From: Actinoplanes octamycinicus
Lineage (GTDB): Bacteria; Actinomycetota; Actinomycetes; Mycobacteriales; Micromonosporaceae
Assembly: GCF_014205225.1 (NCBI RefSeq)
Contig: NZ_JACHNB010000001.1
Span: 3,453,501 to 3,517,500, forward strand
Reading direction: 5' to 3'
Length of the DNA stretch: 64,000 nt
Shown here: positions 36,514 through 44,838 of the stretch, in pieces
Numbering within the stretch: the first letter of the stretch is position 1
Layout of the letters: each line of letters opens with the position of its first letter
Program-made: the position numbers and the translations under genes
The notes under the pieces: model-generated
The model's database searches: none
What the model was told of the DNA's origin: nothing
The model's input: only the letters and a program-made list of their open reading frames with translations

Positions 36514-37243
36514 GCCGACGCCGTCCGCCCGCAGCGAGCACGAGGCCGCCCTGCGCCGTGCGCTGGACCATGACGCGCTGCCCGCGCCGCCGGATCAGCC
36601 CTGGTACGGCGACCGCGAGCCGTCCCAGCTGATCGACGCCGGCCAGTGGGTGCTGGTGGCCGAGCGGTACGCCGCGGCCGGCGCCCACCGGACCGCCATG
36701 GCCGCCCTCGCCGAGGCGCAGAAGTTCCTGGTCGACGAGGTGCTCCCGGACACCGCCGTGTGGACCCCGGCCGGGCAGCGGCTGCGGGCCGAGCAACCGG
36801 GCCGGCTCACCGCGGACGGGCTCCGGCGGGCCTGGGCCGAGTGCGACGAGCGGCTGGGCACCGCGTTCGTCGACGATCCGGGCGAAACGGCCCGGCGGCA
36901 GGCCCGGCAGCGCGCGCGGGCGGGCGCCGATCCGGAGCGGGCCGTGCGTCAGTTGTCCGGGTTGGATCAGGCGACCGGGTTCAGCCCGCACTCGCCGCGG
37001 GCCGCCATGAGCGCGTTCCACGAGCTGCTCCGGGAGATCCGGCAGCGGTTCCGGGACGACCCGCAGGAGCGGGACCGGCGGCTGGCCCGGGTGGCCGGGG
37101 TGCGGGTCGACTGGGATCCGGACGAGGACGAGTGGGAGCTGCCGGCCGATCGGCTGCCGCCCGCCGACGTCGCCTGGGAGCAGGTGCGGGCCGCCCGGAC
37201 GGCGGCCGGGCAGGATCCGGTGACCGGGGAGTTCGTAGGCTGA
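36506..37243 (+). CDS. Zn-ribbon-family paralog 2, ribbon missing (245 aa)
   Basis: A GTG start overlaps paralog 1 by 8 nt. It lacks the N-terminal cysteine ribbon and begins near the SQLIDAGQWVLVAERYA block that follows the ribbon in the other copies. It then keeps the shared C-terminal domain (QATGFSPHSPRAAMSAFHEL) and the tail AWEQVRAARTAAGQDPVTGE. It is either a domain-level derivative or a truncated copy that remains intact as an ORF. Codon use and tight coupling with both neighbours argue that it is expressed. Confidence 0.65.
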   Translation: MGEPTPSARSEHEAALRRALDHDALPAPPDQPWYGDREPSQLIDAGQWVLVAERYAAAGAHRTAMAALAEAQKFLVDEVLPDTAVWTPAGQRLRAEQPGRLTADGLRRAWAECDERLGTAFVDDPGETARRQARQRARAGADPERAVRQLSGLDQATGFSPHSPRAAMSAFHELLREIRQRFRDDPQERDRRLARVAGVRVDWDPDEDEWELPADRLPPADVAWEQVRAARTAAGQDPVTGEFVG

Positions 37244-38205
37244 TGACCGTGTTGTTCGCGCACACCTACGCCGAGGCGTACCTGTTCATCGATCTCACCC
37301 CGTGTGAGTGCGGCGAGACCCGGTTCGCGCCGGCCGCCGAGCCGGTGACCCTGCCGGACGGCCCCGCCCACCGCTGGTACGGCCCCTGCCCGCGCTGCGG
37401 CCGCGACCGTGCCTTCGTCTTCCGGTTCGCCACCTACGCCGACCGCAGCACCCCGGGCTACGTGGAGTACAGCCACCGCCCGGAGCCGTCCGAGCTGCTC
37501 GACGCCCGGCAGTGGCTCTGGGTGTCCGAGCAGTACGCCGCCACCGTCCCGCTGGAGGTCGACGCGTTGCGCGCGCTGCCCCGGGACGAGCAGCGGGCGG
37601 TCAAGCTGCGGCTCAGCGCGGCCGAGTCGGCGCTGGCCGAGGCGGCCAAGTTCGGCGCGCTGCCGGCCGGCCTGCCGGAGCGCCGGGAGCTGTTCCAGGA
37701 GTTGCTCAGCATCCTGCCGGACCTGACCGACGAGGAGTTCTGGGGCGCCGAGGGCGGCTACCGGGAGAAGATCCAGCGGCTCGCCGAGGTCCGCGCGATG
37801 TGGGCCGCCCGGCACGGCCTGACCGGGACCGACGACGACCGGGCCACCCCGGAGCAGGAGGCCGAGCTGGTCCGGGCCGAGCGCGCGGCGTCCGATCTGG
37901 ACGTGGCCACCGGTTTCTCGACGCAGCTGCCGGCCGCCGCGGTGGCCGCCTACAACCGGCTGCCCTGGCTGGTCAAACGGCACTACACCGACCCGGCGGA
38001 GCGGGACCGGCGGCTGGCCGCGGTGGCCGCGACGCGCGCCGGGTGGCTGGCCCGGACCGGTCATCCGGGCTGGGACCCGGACTCCTACGAGGACGAGTTC
38101 GACATCCCGGCCGACCGGTTGCCGCCGGTCGCGGAGACCTGGGAGATGGTCCGGGCCGCCCGGGAGGCGGCCGGGATGGACCCGTTCACCGGGGAGTGGC
38201 GATGA
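37243..38205 (+). CDS. Zn-ribbon ESX-accessory paralog 3 (320 aa)
   Basis: It starts at the ATG in the TGATG that ends paralog 2. The N-terminus is very close to paralog 1 (EAYLFIDLTPCECG, then CPRCGRDRAFVFR), with C21, C23, C49 and C52 available for zinc. ELLDARQWLWVSEQYA follows. The C-terminal half has VATGFSTQLPAAAVAAYNRL and ends ETWEMVRAAREAAGMDPFTGE, nearly the same tail as paralog 2. No catalytic motif is seen. It probably arose by duplication of paralog 1 with divergence in the middle. Confidence 0.7.
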   Translation: MTVLFAHTYAEAYLFIDLTPCECGETRFAPAAEPVTLPDGPAHRWYGPCPRCGRDRAFVFRFATYADRSTPGYVEYSHRPEPSELLDARQWLWVSEQYAATVPLEVDALRALPRDEQRAVKLRLSAAESALAEAAKFGALPAGLPERRELFQELLSILPDLTDEEFWGAEGGYREKIQRLAEVRAMWAARHGLTGTDDDRATPEQEAELVRAERAASDLDVATGFSTQLPAAAVAAYNRLPWLVKRHYTDPAERDRRLAAVAATRAGWLARTGHPGWDPDSYEDEFDIPADRLPPVAETWEMVRAAREAAGMDPFTGEWR

Positions 38206-39173
38206 CCGAGCGGATCGCCGGCGCCCGCTACTCGTTCCGGACCGCGCATCCGGCCAGCCCGATGCTGCGGGTCCGCTACCGCTACGGCGTCCCGGTCGAC
38301 CCGTCCGGCTTCCCGGACTGGACGCCCTACGCCCGGCTGCTGGTCGCGCTGCCGCCGGCCATCCCGGACCTGACCGTGGACGAGGCCCGGGTGGTCGACG
38401 TCCGGGCCGCCGACCTGGTCGCCCGGGTCAGCGGCGACCCGCTCTGGGCCGGCGCGCTCGGCACCCCGGTCGGCTGGACCTGGGCGCACGTGGCGCAGAC
38501 CCGGCACCTCGCGCTGGTCCCGGCCGAGCTGCACGCCGCCTTCCGGCATCTGGGCGGGGTCAGCGTCGGCGGGGTGCGGGCCGCCGGGCGCGGCCTGACG
38601 GCCGGCTCCGGCGAGCCACCGAAGGTGCTGGTCACGGAACGCTTGACCGAGGCGGCGATGGCGGTCGGCGAGGAGATCCTGAAGGTACGGTTGCCGGCCG
38701 CCTACCGCGACTTCCTCTTGCGTACGAACGGAGCGGCGCCGTCCGTGCCGTCCGTCCACCCCGGACACGGCTTCATCCTGGACCAGCCGTTGTTCGGCTT
38801 CCGCCCGGACCGGCTGCACGACCTCGGCTACCAGAACGCCTTCCTGATCGACCGGTTCACCCCGGACTGGCTGGCCGTCGGGCAGGTGCAGGGCGGGCTG
38901 CTCGCCGTCCGGGTGCGCGGGACCGACGCGGGGGCGGTCGGTTACCTGGACGACGACGACTGGCGCGACCGTGATCACTTCACCGCGGCCGACGTGTGCG
39001 AGCGGCTGCTGCACCGGCTGGCCGGCGACTTCGCGTCGTTCTGGCTGGCGCTGCGCCCAGTCCCGGACGACCTGGAGGACCTGGCCGCCGGGGTGGCCGC
39101 CGGCGCCGGCCTGGCGTGGCCGGACGGCCTGGGCGCGCTGCTGCCGGCCACGCACCGGAGGGCCGCCGGATGA
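38202..39173 (+). CDS. Fusion: HNH/WHH-type nuclease relic + SUKH (SMI1/KNR4) immunity domain
   Basis: A 323-aa protein overlapping paralog 3 by 4 nt. Residues about 25-120 resemble HNH/EndoVII WHH toxin domains: PVDPSGFPDWTPYA, then GWTWAHVAQTRHLALVPAELH and HLGG. The canonical core is W-H-H; here W94 is followed by Ala95, with His96, His111 and His116 kept, so the nuclease is probably inactive. Residues about 148-285 fit a SUKH domain (LPAAYRDFLLRTNGAAPS, LAVGQVQGGLLAVRV), a common immunity fold against nuclease toxins. The fusion suggests an immunity protein or a toxin-mimicking decoy. Both family assignments are by pattern only. Confidence 0.65.
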   Translation: MTERIAGARYSFRTAHPASPMLRVRYRYGVPVDPSGFPDWTPYARLLVALPPAIPDLTVDEARVVDVRAADLVARVSGDPLWAGALGTPVGWTWAHVAQTRHLALVPAELHAAFRHLGGVSVGGVRAAGRGLTAGSGEPPKVLVTERLTEAAMAVGEEILKVRLPAAYRDFLLRTNGAAPSVPSVHPGHGFILDQPLFGFRPDRLHDLGYQNAFLIDRFTPDWLAVGQVQGGLLAVRVRGTDAGAVGYLDDDDWRDRDHFTAADVCERLLHRLAGDFASFWLALRPVPDDLEDLAAGVAAGAGLAWPDGLGALLPATHRRAAG

Positions 39174-40039
39174 CCGGGGCCGTCTGGGAACCGGCCGGCG
39201 CGGTGGAGGAGACCCTGCTGGGCGCCGCGGTGGCGGACGACCGGCAGCTGTTCTTCCAGGTGCTCGCCTCGTCCGACCTGTACCTCCCGCAGCTGAGCGG
39301 GGCGTCCGGGCCGCAGCGGTTCGTCACCCTGCACGCGATCGGCCAGGTGTTCCTGCCGGTGTTCACCTCGGTCCGCGGGCTGGCCGCCCGGTTCGGGCAC
39401 GCGGTCGACGGCTACACCGTGACCAACTTCGCCGAGCTGCGGCGCAAGTGGCCGGACCCGGACTGGCGGCTGGCGATCAACCCGGGGACGCCGATCGGGG
39501 CGTACCTGTCGGTCGACGCCCTGGTGCAGGCGGCGCTCGGCGAACTCCAGGTGCCGACCCTGGGGGAACTGGCCGAGACGGCCGAGCGGGACGAGCTGCT
39601 CGACGCGGAGCTGCGGCAGCGGCACGCCGACGCGTCCTATCCGGACTCGCCGGACGACCCGGCGGCGCTGCGGGCCGCGGTCGAGGCCGGCGACGTGTAC
39701 GGCTACCTCGACCGGCTGCTCGACGCGAACGTGCTGATCCCCACCGCGCGACCGGCCGACCCGGCGGAGATCCTGGCCGACGACGAGTTCCCCTGGCTGC
39801 CCGGCCCGGACGCCACCGTCGAGGTGTTCACCAGCGTCGAGGCGCTGGCCCGCCGGCACCCCGCGGGGACGCCGCCGGTGGTCGAGGTGGCGCTGGCCTT
39901 CGCCCTGGCGATGTGGCCGGAAGGGCACGGCATCGCGGTCGACCCGGACAGCGAGGCGAGTTTCCGGCTGCCGGCCGACCAGGTGCTCGCGCTGCTCGCC
40001 TTCGAGGGGCTGGACGGATCCGCCGACGGTGGTTCCTGA
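39170..40039 (+). CDS. SseB-family protein with two SseB-like domains
   Basis: A 289-aa protein coupled to the fusion gene by a 4-nt overlap. The N-terminal domain (WEPAGAVEETLLGAAVADD, LYLPQLSG, PVFTSVRGLAARFG, WRLAINPGTPIGAYLS) is a clear SseB pattern. A second, related domain follows from about residue 165 (VYGYLDRLLDANVLIP, VEVFTSVEALARRHP). SseB-domain proteins are chaperone- or scaffold-like and recur in actinobacterial ESX loci. No enzyme activity is expected. It ends the coupled part of the operon; a 102-nt gap follows. Confidence 0.75.
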   Translation: MTGAVWEPAGAVEETLLGAAVADDRQLFFQVLASSDLYLPQLSGASGPQRFVTLHAIGQVFLPVFTSVRGLAARFGHAVDGYTVTNFAELRRKWPDPDWRLAINPGTPIGAYLSVDALVQAALGELQVPTLGELAETAERDELLDAELRQRHADASYPDSPDDPAALRAAVEAGDVYGYLDRLLDANVLIPTARPADPAEILADDEFPWLPGPDATVEVFTSVEALARRHPAGTPPVVEVALAFALAMWPEGHGIAVDPDSEASFRLPADQVLALLAFEGLDGSADGGS

Positions 40040-40141
40040 GCTGCGGGCGTACCCCGGGAAAGTCGCCGTTGAACCGCTCCGCGCGACGGCGGGACGCCAC
40101 AGGGTGACGCCCGCCCGGATCGACCGGCATATCATCGGCGG

Positions 40142-40678
40142 GTGCTACCGGCTGCCAGGACGCGTGACGAAGCAAACCTGTACATGGACCTGCACGGGTG
40201 CCCGCGCTGCGGCAGCGTCGACGTGACCTGGTCCGCGGCGCTGGTCGACCGGTCCGGGGTGATGGCCCGCCGCTACTCCGGGCCGTGCGGCGGCTGCGGC
40301 GAGGAGCGGGAGTTCGTCTTCGCGCTGCCGGAGCGCCCCACCCCGCCGCGCCCGGACGCCTGGGCCACCTTCGGCGCCGCCGGCGAGACCTCGCAGCTCT
40401 TCGACGCCGGCGAGTGGGTCGCGGTCGCCGACATGCTCAGCCTGGCCGCCGGGCTGACCGACACCCCGGAGGCGGAGGCCCGGCAGCACGCCGGGATCGC
40501 GGTGGCCTGCCTCGACGAGGCGCTCAAGTTCCTTCCGGAGGGCGCGGTGGAGGCCCCCGAGCAGGCGTTCTGGAGCGACCAGGGCCGGGCCTTCCGGGCC
40601 CGGTCGCCGGAGCGGTTCCGCCGCGCCGACCTGATCGAGCGCCGGGCCGCGCTGGCCGGCCGGGCCGGGAGCAGGTGA
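40142..40678 (+). CDS. Zn-ribbon ESX-accessory paralog 4 (178 aa)
   Basis: The shortest of the family, with GTG start. It keeps the N-terminal ribbon (GCPRCGS with C20/C23 and GPCGGCGEE with C49/C52), followed by REFVFALPER and SQLFDAGEWVAVADML. The helical middle (IAVACLDEALKFLPEGAVEAPEQAF) matches paralog 1, but the variable C-terminal domain of the longer copies is absent. It stands directly before the mycosin gene with a 2-nt gap, so it is probably co-expressed with the secretion machine. Confidence 0.7.
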   Translation: MLPAARTRDEANLYMDLHGCPRCGSVDVTWSAALVDRSGVMARRYSGPCGGCGEEREFVFALPERPTPPRPDAWATFGAAGETSQLFDAGEWVAVADMLSLAAGLTDTPEAEARQHAGIAVACLDEALKFLPEGAVEAPEQAFWSDQGRAFRARSPERFRRADLIERRAALAGRAGSR

Positions 40679-40680
40679 CC

Positions 40681-41922
40681 ATGGCGAGCCTGCTCCGGCG
40701 CGGGACCGCGGTGGCGCTGACCGCGGGCCTGCTCACCGTCGCCGCGCCGGCCGGGCTCGGGCCCGCCCCGGCCCGGGCCGCCCAGTGCGCCCAGGCCGGC
40801 CGGCTCGCCACCGACACCGCCTGGCCGCGGGACATGCTGGCGATCGACACGGTCACCCGGTTCAGCCGGGGTGGCGGCGTGCTGGTCGCGGTCCTGTCCA
40901 CCGGCGTCCGGGCCAATCACCCGCAGTTCGGCGACCGGGTGCTGATCGGCGCCGACGCGGTCGCCGGCCGCGGCACGGCGAACACCGACTGCACCGGCAC
41001 CGGCACCCGGGTGGCCGGGGTGATCGCCGCCGCGCCGGCCGAGCGCAGCCCGGTGGTCGGCCTGGCCTATCGGGCCGGCGTGCTGCCGATCCGGGTGCTG
41101 TCGGACGACTCGTCCACGCAGGGCCTGGCCACCCCCGGCGCGATCGGCCGGGGCATCGAGATGGCCCTGCAGTACGGCGCCGACGTGATCGTGGTGGCCA
41201 ACCCGGCGTACCAGGACGGCCAGCGGATGCGCTCGGCGGTCGCGGCGGCGATCGCCAAGCAGGTACCGGTGATCGCGGCGGCCGGGGACCTCGGCTCGCC
41301 GCAGGACGAGAACCCGACGCCGTACCCGGCCGCCTACCCGGAGGTGATCGCGGTCGGCGCGATCGACCAGGACGGGCAGATCTACTCCAAGTCCCAGCAC
41401 GGCGACTACCTCGATCTGGTCGCCCCCGGAGTGGCGGTGCCCACCCTGCAGGGCGGCGGCCTGACCGAGGCGGACGGCACCGCGCTGGCCGCCGGTTACG
41501 TCGGCGCGGCCGCCGCGCTGATCCGCAGCCGGTCCGGGAAGATGCCGGTCGCCGACGTGACCCGGCTGCTCACCGCGTCGGCCAGCCCGGCCGCCGGCGG
41601 CGACGCGTTCGGCGCCGGCGTGGTCAACCCGTACGCCGCGGTGACCGGGGAGATCACCGCGAAACAGCAGCGGGCCCTGCCCGCGGTGTCCGCCCCGGCC
41701 GCCGAGCGCACCGGCGCCGAGCAGCGGCGGCGGACGGCGGCCTACGCCGGCGCGATCATCGCGGCCGTCGCGGTGGTGGCGGTGCTGATGGTGACCGCGG
41801 CGATCCGGCGCAGCCGGCGGCAGCACTGGCGGCCCGCGATGGCCCCGCCGCTGCCCGAGTACGACGAGCCGATCGAGCCCGGCCCGCCGGTCATGCTGCT
41901 GGAGCAGCCCGGCCCTAATTGA
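40681..41922 (+). CDS. mycP: Mycosin-like subtilase with all catalytic residues substituted (pseudoprotease)
   Basis: A 413-aa membrane-anchored S8-family protein with a signal peptide (1-33), subtilase domain, C-terminal helix (about 349-371) and cytosolic basic tail. The topology is that of MycP of ESX systems. The active-site strands are recognisable but mutated: VAVLSTGV has Ser73 for Asp, DCTGTGTRVAG has Thr107 for His, AAGD has Asp203 for the oxyanion Asn, and DGTALAAGYV has Ala268 for Ser. Proteolysis is therefore not expected. Mycosins also stabilise the EccBCDE complex independently of protease activity, so a structural role fits. It overlaps the convergent eccB by 8 nt at the stops. 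Confidence 0.9.
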   Translation: MASLLRRGTAVALTAGLLTVAAPAGLGPAPARAAQCAQAGRLATDTAWPRDMLAIDTVTRFSRGGGVLVAVLSTGVRANHPQFGDRVLIGADAVAGRGTANTDCTGTGTRVAGVIAAAPAERSPVVGLAYRAGVLPIRVLSDDSSTQGLATPGAIGRGIEMALQYGADVIVVANPAYQDGQRMRSAVAAAIAKQVPVIAAAGDLGSPQDENPTPYPAAYPEVIAVGAIDQDGQIYSKSQHGDYLDLVAPGVAVPTLQGGGLTEADGTALAAGYVGAAAALIRSRSGKMPVADVTRLLTASASPAAGGDAFGAGVVNPYAAVTGEITAKQQRALPAVSAPAAERTGAEQRRRTAAYAGAIIAAVAVVAVLMVTAAIRRSRRQHWRPAMAPPLPEYDEPIEPGPPVMLLEQPGPN

Positions 41923-43282
41923 CCGCGGTGACCGGCTTGACCGCCGCGGCCGGATCCAGCGTGACCCCGGCCGGGATGCTGTTCACCAGGGCGGTCGGCA
42001 CCTCGGTCGCCGAGCCGGTGGCGTAACCCAGCCGGCCGAGCGCGTCCGCGCTGGGCACCGGGTGCCGCACGCCGAGGTCGGTCACCACCTGGTAGCCACC
42101 CGAACCGGGCACCTTCACCAGGGCGAACCGGCCGGCCGGCACCAGCACCGCGTCGGCCAGCGCCTTGCCGCCCGGGGTGCTGCCGGCGGTGGGCACCGCC
42201 GCGGCGAGACCGGCGGCCGAACCGCCGTAGACGATCGTCGGCGCCTTGGCCGCCGCCCGGGTGATCGCGCACGCGGTGGTGCCGCCCGCGATCGTGACCA
42301 GCTCCGGCGGGTCGGCCGGCGGCTGCGCCTCGGCCGGGCCGTTGTTCTGCTTGAGCTCCGGGAAGAACGGGGTGAGCACGCTGATGTCCACGGTCCGCGG
42401 CTCGGCCGGGAACCGGGCCTTGAGCACCGCCTGCTGCAGCGCGGTGATCGGCAGCACGCCGGTGTCCAGGATCAGGTAGTACTGCTTGCCGACCCCGGTC
42501 TCCACGGTCAGCACCTGCCCGTTGGTGAACCCGGTCACCCGGTCCGACCGGGCACCGCGGTTCTGCACCTGGATGGCCTCGATGTCGGCGCCGGCCGGCA
42601 CCGCGTTCAGCCAGGCGGTGCTGACCTCGTTGACGTCCACCGCGCCGAACAACGCCGGCAGCGTGGTCTGCGCGTCGTCGATCCGGTGCTTGAAGCCGTG
42701 CCAGACCAGCTGCGCGTCCCGGTCGGTGCCGTCGGTCACCAGCAGGCCGCTGTCGCCCAGCGCGGTGCCGGCCGGGCCGGTCTGGCCGACCAGCAGCGCG
42801 GCGGTCGGCTCGTCGCCCGGCACCGCGCACATCGACCAGGGCAGGCCGACCTGCTGGCCGGCCTCGGGCAGCGAGGCGGGCGCGTTCGGGATGCCGATGG
42901 TGATCCCGCGCGGCGTGCCGGCCAGCGCCTTGGCCGCGATCCGGTAGACGACCGGGTTGGGCCGGCCGGCGGCCAGCTTGGCCGAGGTGAAGTTGAGCGC
43001 CGGGTTGAGCCGGCCCTGCAGGTAGACGAAGCTGGCGCCGGACTCCCGCTCGACCACCACCGAGCCGTCGCTCTTCCACGCGTCGGTGCCCACCTTGGTG
43101 AGCACGCCGTAGATGCCGAACCCGGCCCCGATCAGCACCGCCACCATCAGGCCGCCGAACAGCGCGCCGATGCCGCGCCGCAGCGGGGACTGCGCCGGGT
43201 CGGTCTCCCGCATCACGAACGCGGAGATCACCCGCTGGTTCAGGAACTGGTAGGACTGGAGCTGGTCACGCCGCGAAGCCAC
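41915..43282 (-). CDS. eccB: EccB, ESX core membrane-complex component
   Basis: A 455-aa protein with a short cytosolic N-terminus (MASRRDQLQSYQFLNQRV, the family signature). One membrane helix follows at about 36-60, then a large extracytoplasmic domain of repeated beta-alpha units with conserved motifs (YRIAAKAL, GIPNAPASLP, ADIEAIQVQ, LILDTGVLPITA). EccB forms the periplasmic part of the ESX channel with EccC, EccD and EccE. It lies 6 nt after eccD on the same strand, so the two form an operon. Confidence 0.93.
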   Translation of the reverse strand: MASRRDQLQSYQFLNQRVISAFVMRETDPAQSPLRRGIGALFGGLMVAVLIGAGFGIYGVLTKVGTDAWKSDGSVVVERESGASFVYLQGRLNPALNFTSAKLAAGRPNPVVYRIAAKALAGTPRGITIGIPNAPASLPEAGQQVGLPWSMCAVPGDEPTAALLVGQTGPAGTALGDSGLLVTDGTDRDAQLVWHGFKHRIDDAQTTLPALFGAVDVNEVSTAWLNAVPAGADIEAIQVQNRGARSDRVTGFTNGQVLTVETGVGKQYYLILDTGVLPITALQQAVLKARFPAEPRTVDISVLTPFFPELKQNNGPAEAQPPADPPELVTIAGGTTACAITRAAAKAPTIVYGGSAAGLAAAVPTAGSTPGGKALADAVLVPAGRFALVKVPGSGGYQVVTDLGVRHPVPSADALGRLGYATGSATEVPTALVNSIPAGVTLDPAAAVKPVTAVN

Positions 43283-43288
43283 GCCGGA

Positions 43289-44692
43289 TCACCCGCCGAT
43301 CGAGGAGAACAGCCCGCGGATGTCGTCGAAGACGCCCATCACCGCGCAGGCCAGCGGGATCAGCGCCATGATCGCCAGCACGTCCAGCAGGTCGGCGGCC
43401 CGGCCCAGATAGGGCGAGGGCTGCCGCTGGCTGAAGACCACCGCGGCGTAGAGCGCGACGCCGCCGGCCAGCGCGGCGGCGGCCAGCAGCACCAGGCCGG
43501 GGAGCACGTCGTTGTGCACCGCGCCGATGCCCAGCACGGCCAGGCCGGCCACCCCGGCCACCAGCAGCGGGCTGCGCTGCCGCGGCGTGGCCAGCAGCCG
43601 GGAACGCAGCATCAGGGCGGCCACCGCGGCCACGATCAGGAACATCGCCGACCGGCTCGGATGCGACCAGCCCAGGAAGACGATCGCCAGCACGCTGCTG
43701 AACGCGGTGGCCAGCAGCAGCCCGGTGAGCACCTCGTCGGCCCGGACCACGGCGGCGAAGACGTCCGCCCGGCGCGGCAACGGCTTGTCCTTGAGGATCT
43801 CCTCGGCCCGGCTGGGCAGCTCCGGGAACGGCAGCCGGCCGATCCAGCTGGCCAGCACCGGGTACCCCGGGAGCAGGCCGATCACGGCGGTCAGCGCCAC
43901 CGCGGCGGCGCCGTCCGAGGACACCCCGCCGAGGGTGAGCAGGGCGGCCAGCAGGCCGGTCAGGGCGACCGCGATGCCGGCCACGAAGAGTCGCGGCAGC
44001 CCGGCCACCCCGGCGTGCCCGAGCACGCTGAGCACCAGCAGCACCGCGGAGCCGAGCAGCAGGGCCGGGGCGCCGATGTCGAGCACCCCGGCGCCGGAGT
44101 CGGCGAGCAGCCAGGCGCCGCCGAAGAACGCGTAGGGCAGGCCGCTGGCGGCGACCACGGCGCCGGCGCCGGCGTCGGTGAACGCCCGGGACAGCAGGAT
44201 GCCGACCACGGCCAGGCCGAGCGCCACGGCCAGCGCGACGATCGCCGCGGTCTGCCGGGCCGGTCCGCCGTAGGCCAGGCCGTAGAGCCCGACCAGCAGG
44301 GCCACCGCGAAGACCGCCAGGCCGCACCGCCGGGTGGCGGCGGCGCCCCAGGACCGCCCGGCGCGCCGGGCGCCGCTCGCGATCACCTCGACCACGTCGT
44401 CATAGGCCAGCTCGGGCCAGTCCTCCCGGGCCGGCTTGAGGTGCAGCAGCTCGCCGTCCCGGACGCCCTGGGCGGCCAGGTTGCGGTGCGCCTCCAGGGC
44501 GGCGCCGGTGGTCCGGCGCAGCACCCAGCCGCCGTGCCGCTCGGCCGGCTCGCCCAGCGCCCCCTCGGCGTGCCGGAGCAGGTGCGGCAACAACTCGCCG
44601 ACCAGCATGTTGTCCGGCAGGGCGATGTCCATCCGGCGGGTCGGCGCGGCGATCGTCACCCGGGCCAGACTCGGGCCACCCGGTGCGGTCAC
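43289..44692 (-). CDS. eccD: EccD, ESX integral membrane channel component
   Basis: A 467-aa protein. The N-terminal ubiquitin-like domain (about 8-95, VTIAAPTRRMDIALPDNMLV, then LLHLKPARED) is followed by about eleven hydrophobic segments. The cytosolic loop between helices six and seven (RLPFPELPSRAEEILKDKPL) is characteristic of the family. EccD dimers form the large membrane vestibule of the ESX core. The GTG at 44692 is preceded by AGGAGG seven nucleotides upstream. It is divergent from eccC across a 146-nt region that must hold both promoters. Confidence 0.92.
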   Translation of the reverse strand: MTAPGGPSLARVTIAAPTRRMDIALPDNMLVGELLPHLLRHAEGALGEPAERHGGWVLRRTTGAALEAHRNLAAQGVRDGELLHLKPAREDWPELAYDDVVEVIASGARRAGRSWGAAATRRCGLAVFAVALLVGLYGLAYGGPARQTAAIVALAVALGLAVVGILLSRAFTDAGAGAVVAASGLPYAFFGGAWLLADSGAGVLDIGAPALLLGSAVLLVLSVLGHAGVAGLPRLFVAGIAVALTGLLAALLTLGGVSSDGAAAVALTAVIGLLPGYPVLASWIGRLPFPELPSRAEEILKDKPLPRRADVFAAVVRADEVLTGLLLATAFSSVLAIVFLGWSHPSRSAMFLIVAAVAALMLRSRLLATPRQRSPLLVAGVAGLAVLGIGAVHNDVLPGLVLLAAAALAGGVALYAAVVFSQRQPSPYLGRAADLLDVLAIMALIPLACAVMGVFDDIRGLFSSIGG

Positions 44693-44838
44693 GCGGTCAC
44701 CTCCTGCTGTGCCTTCAGTGCCCCACAAACTAGCAGGCCCGGTCGGTGCGAATTCGCCCCGGCGAATGCCTGCGGAACTTCGCTGTCCGGGGTGACGGCT
44801 AAGATGAGCGGCAATACGCCAGCAGGGGAGAGCCAAGC

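Noticed and set aside
41482..41490. Sequencing error as the cause of the mycosin Ser-to-Ala change
   Set aside because: Four separate active-site positions are changed by in-frame substitutions with no frameshift, so a single error cannot explain the pattern.
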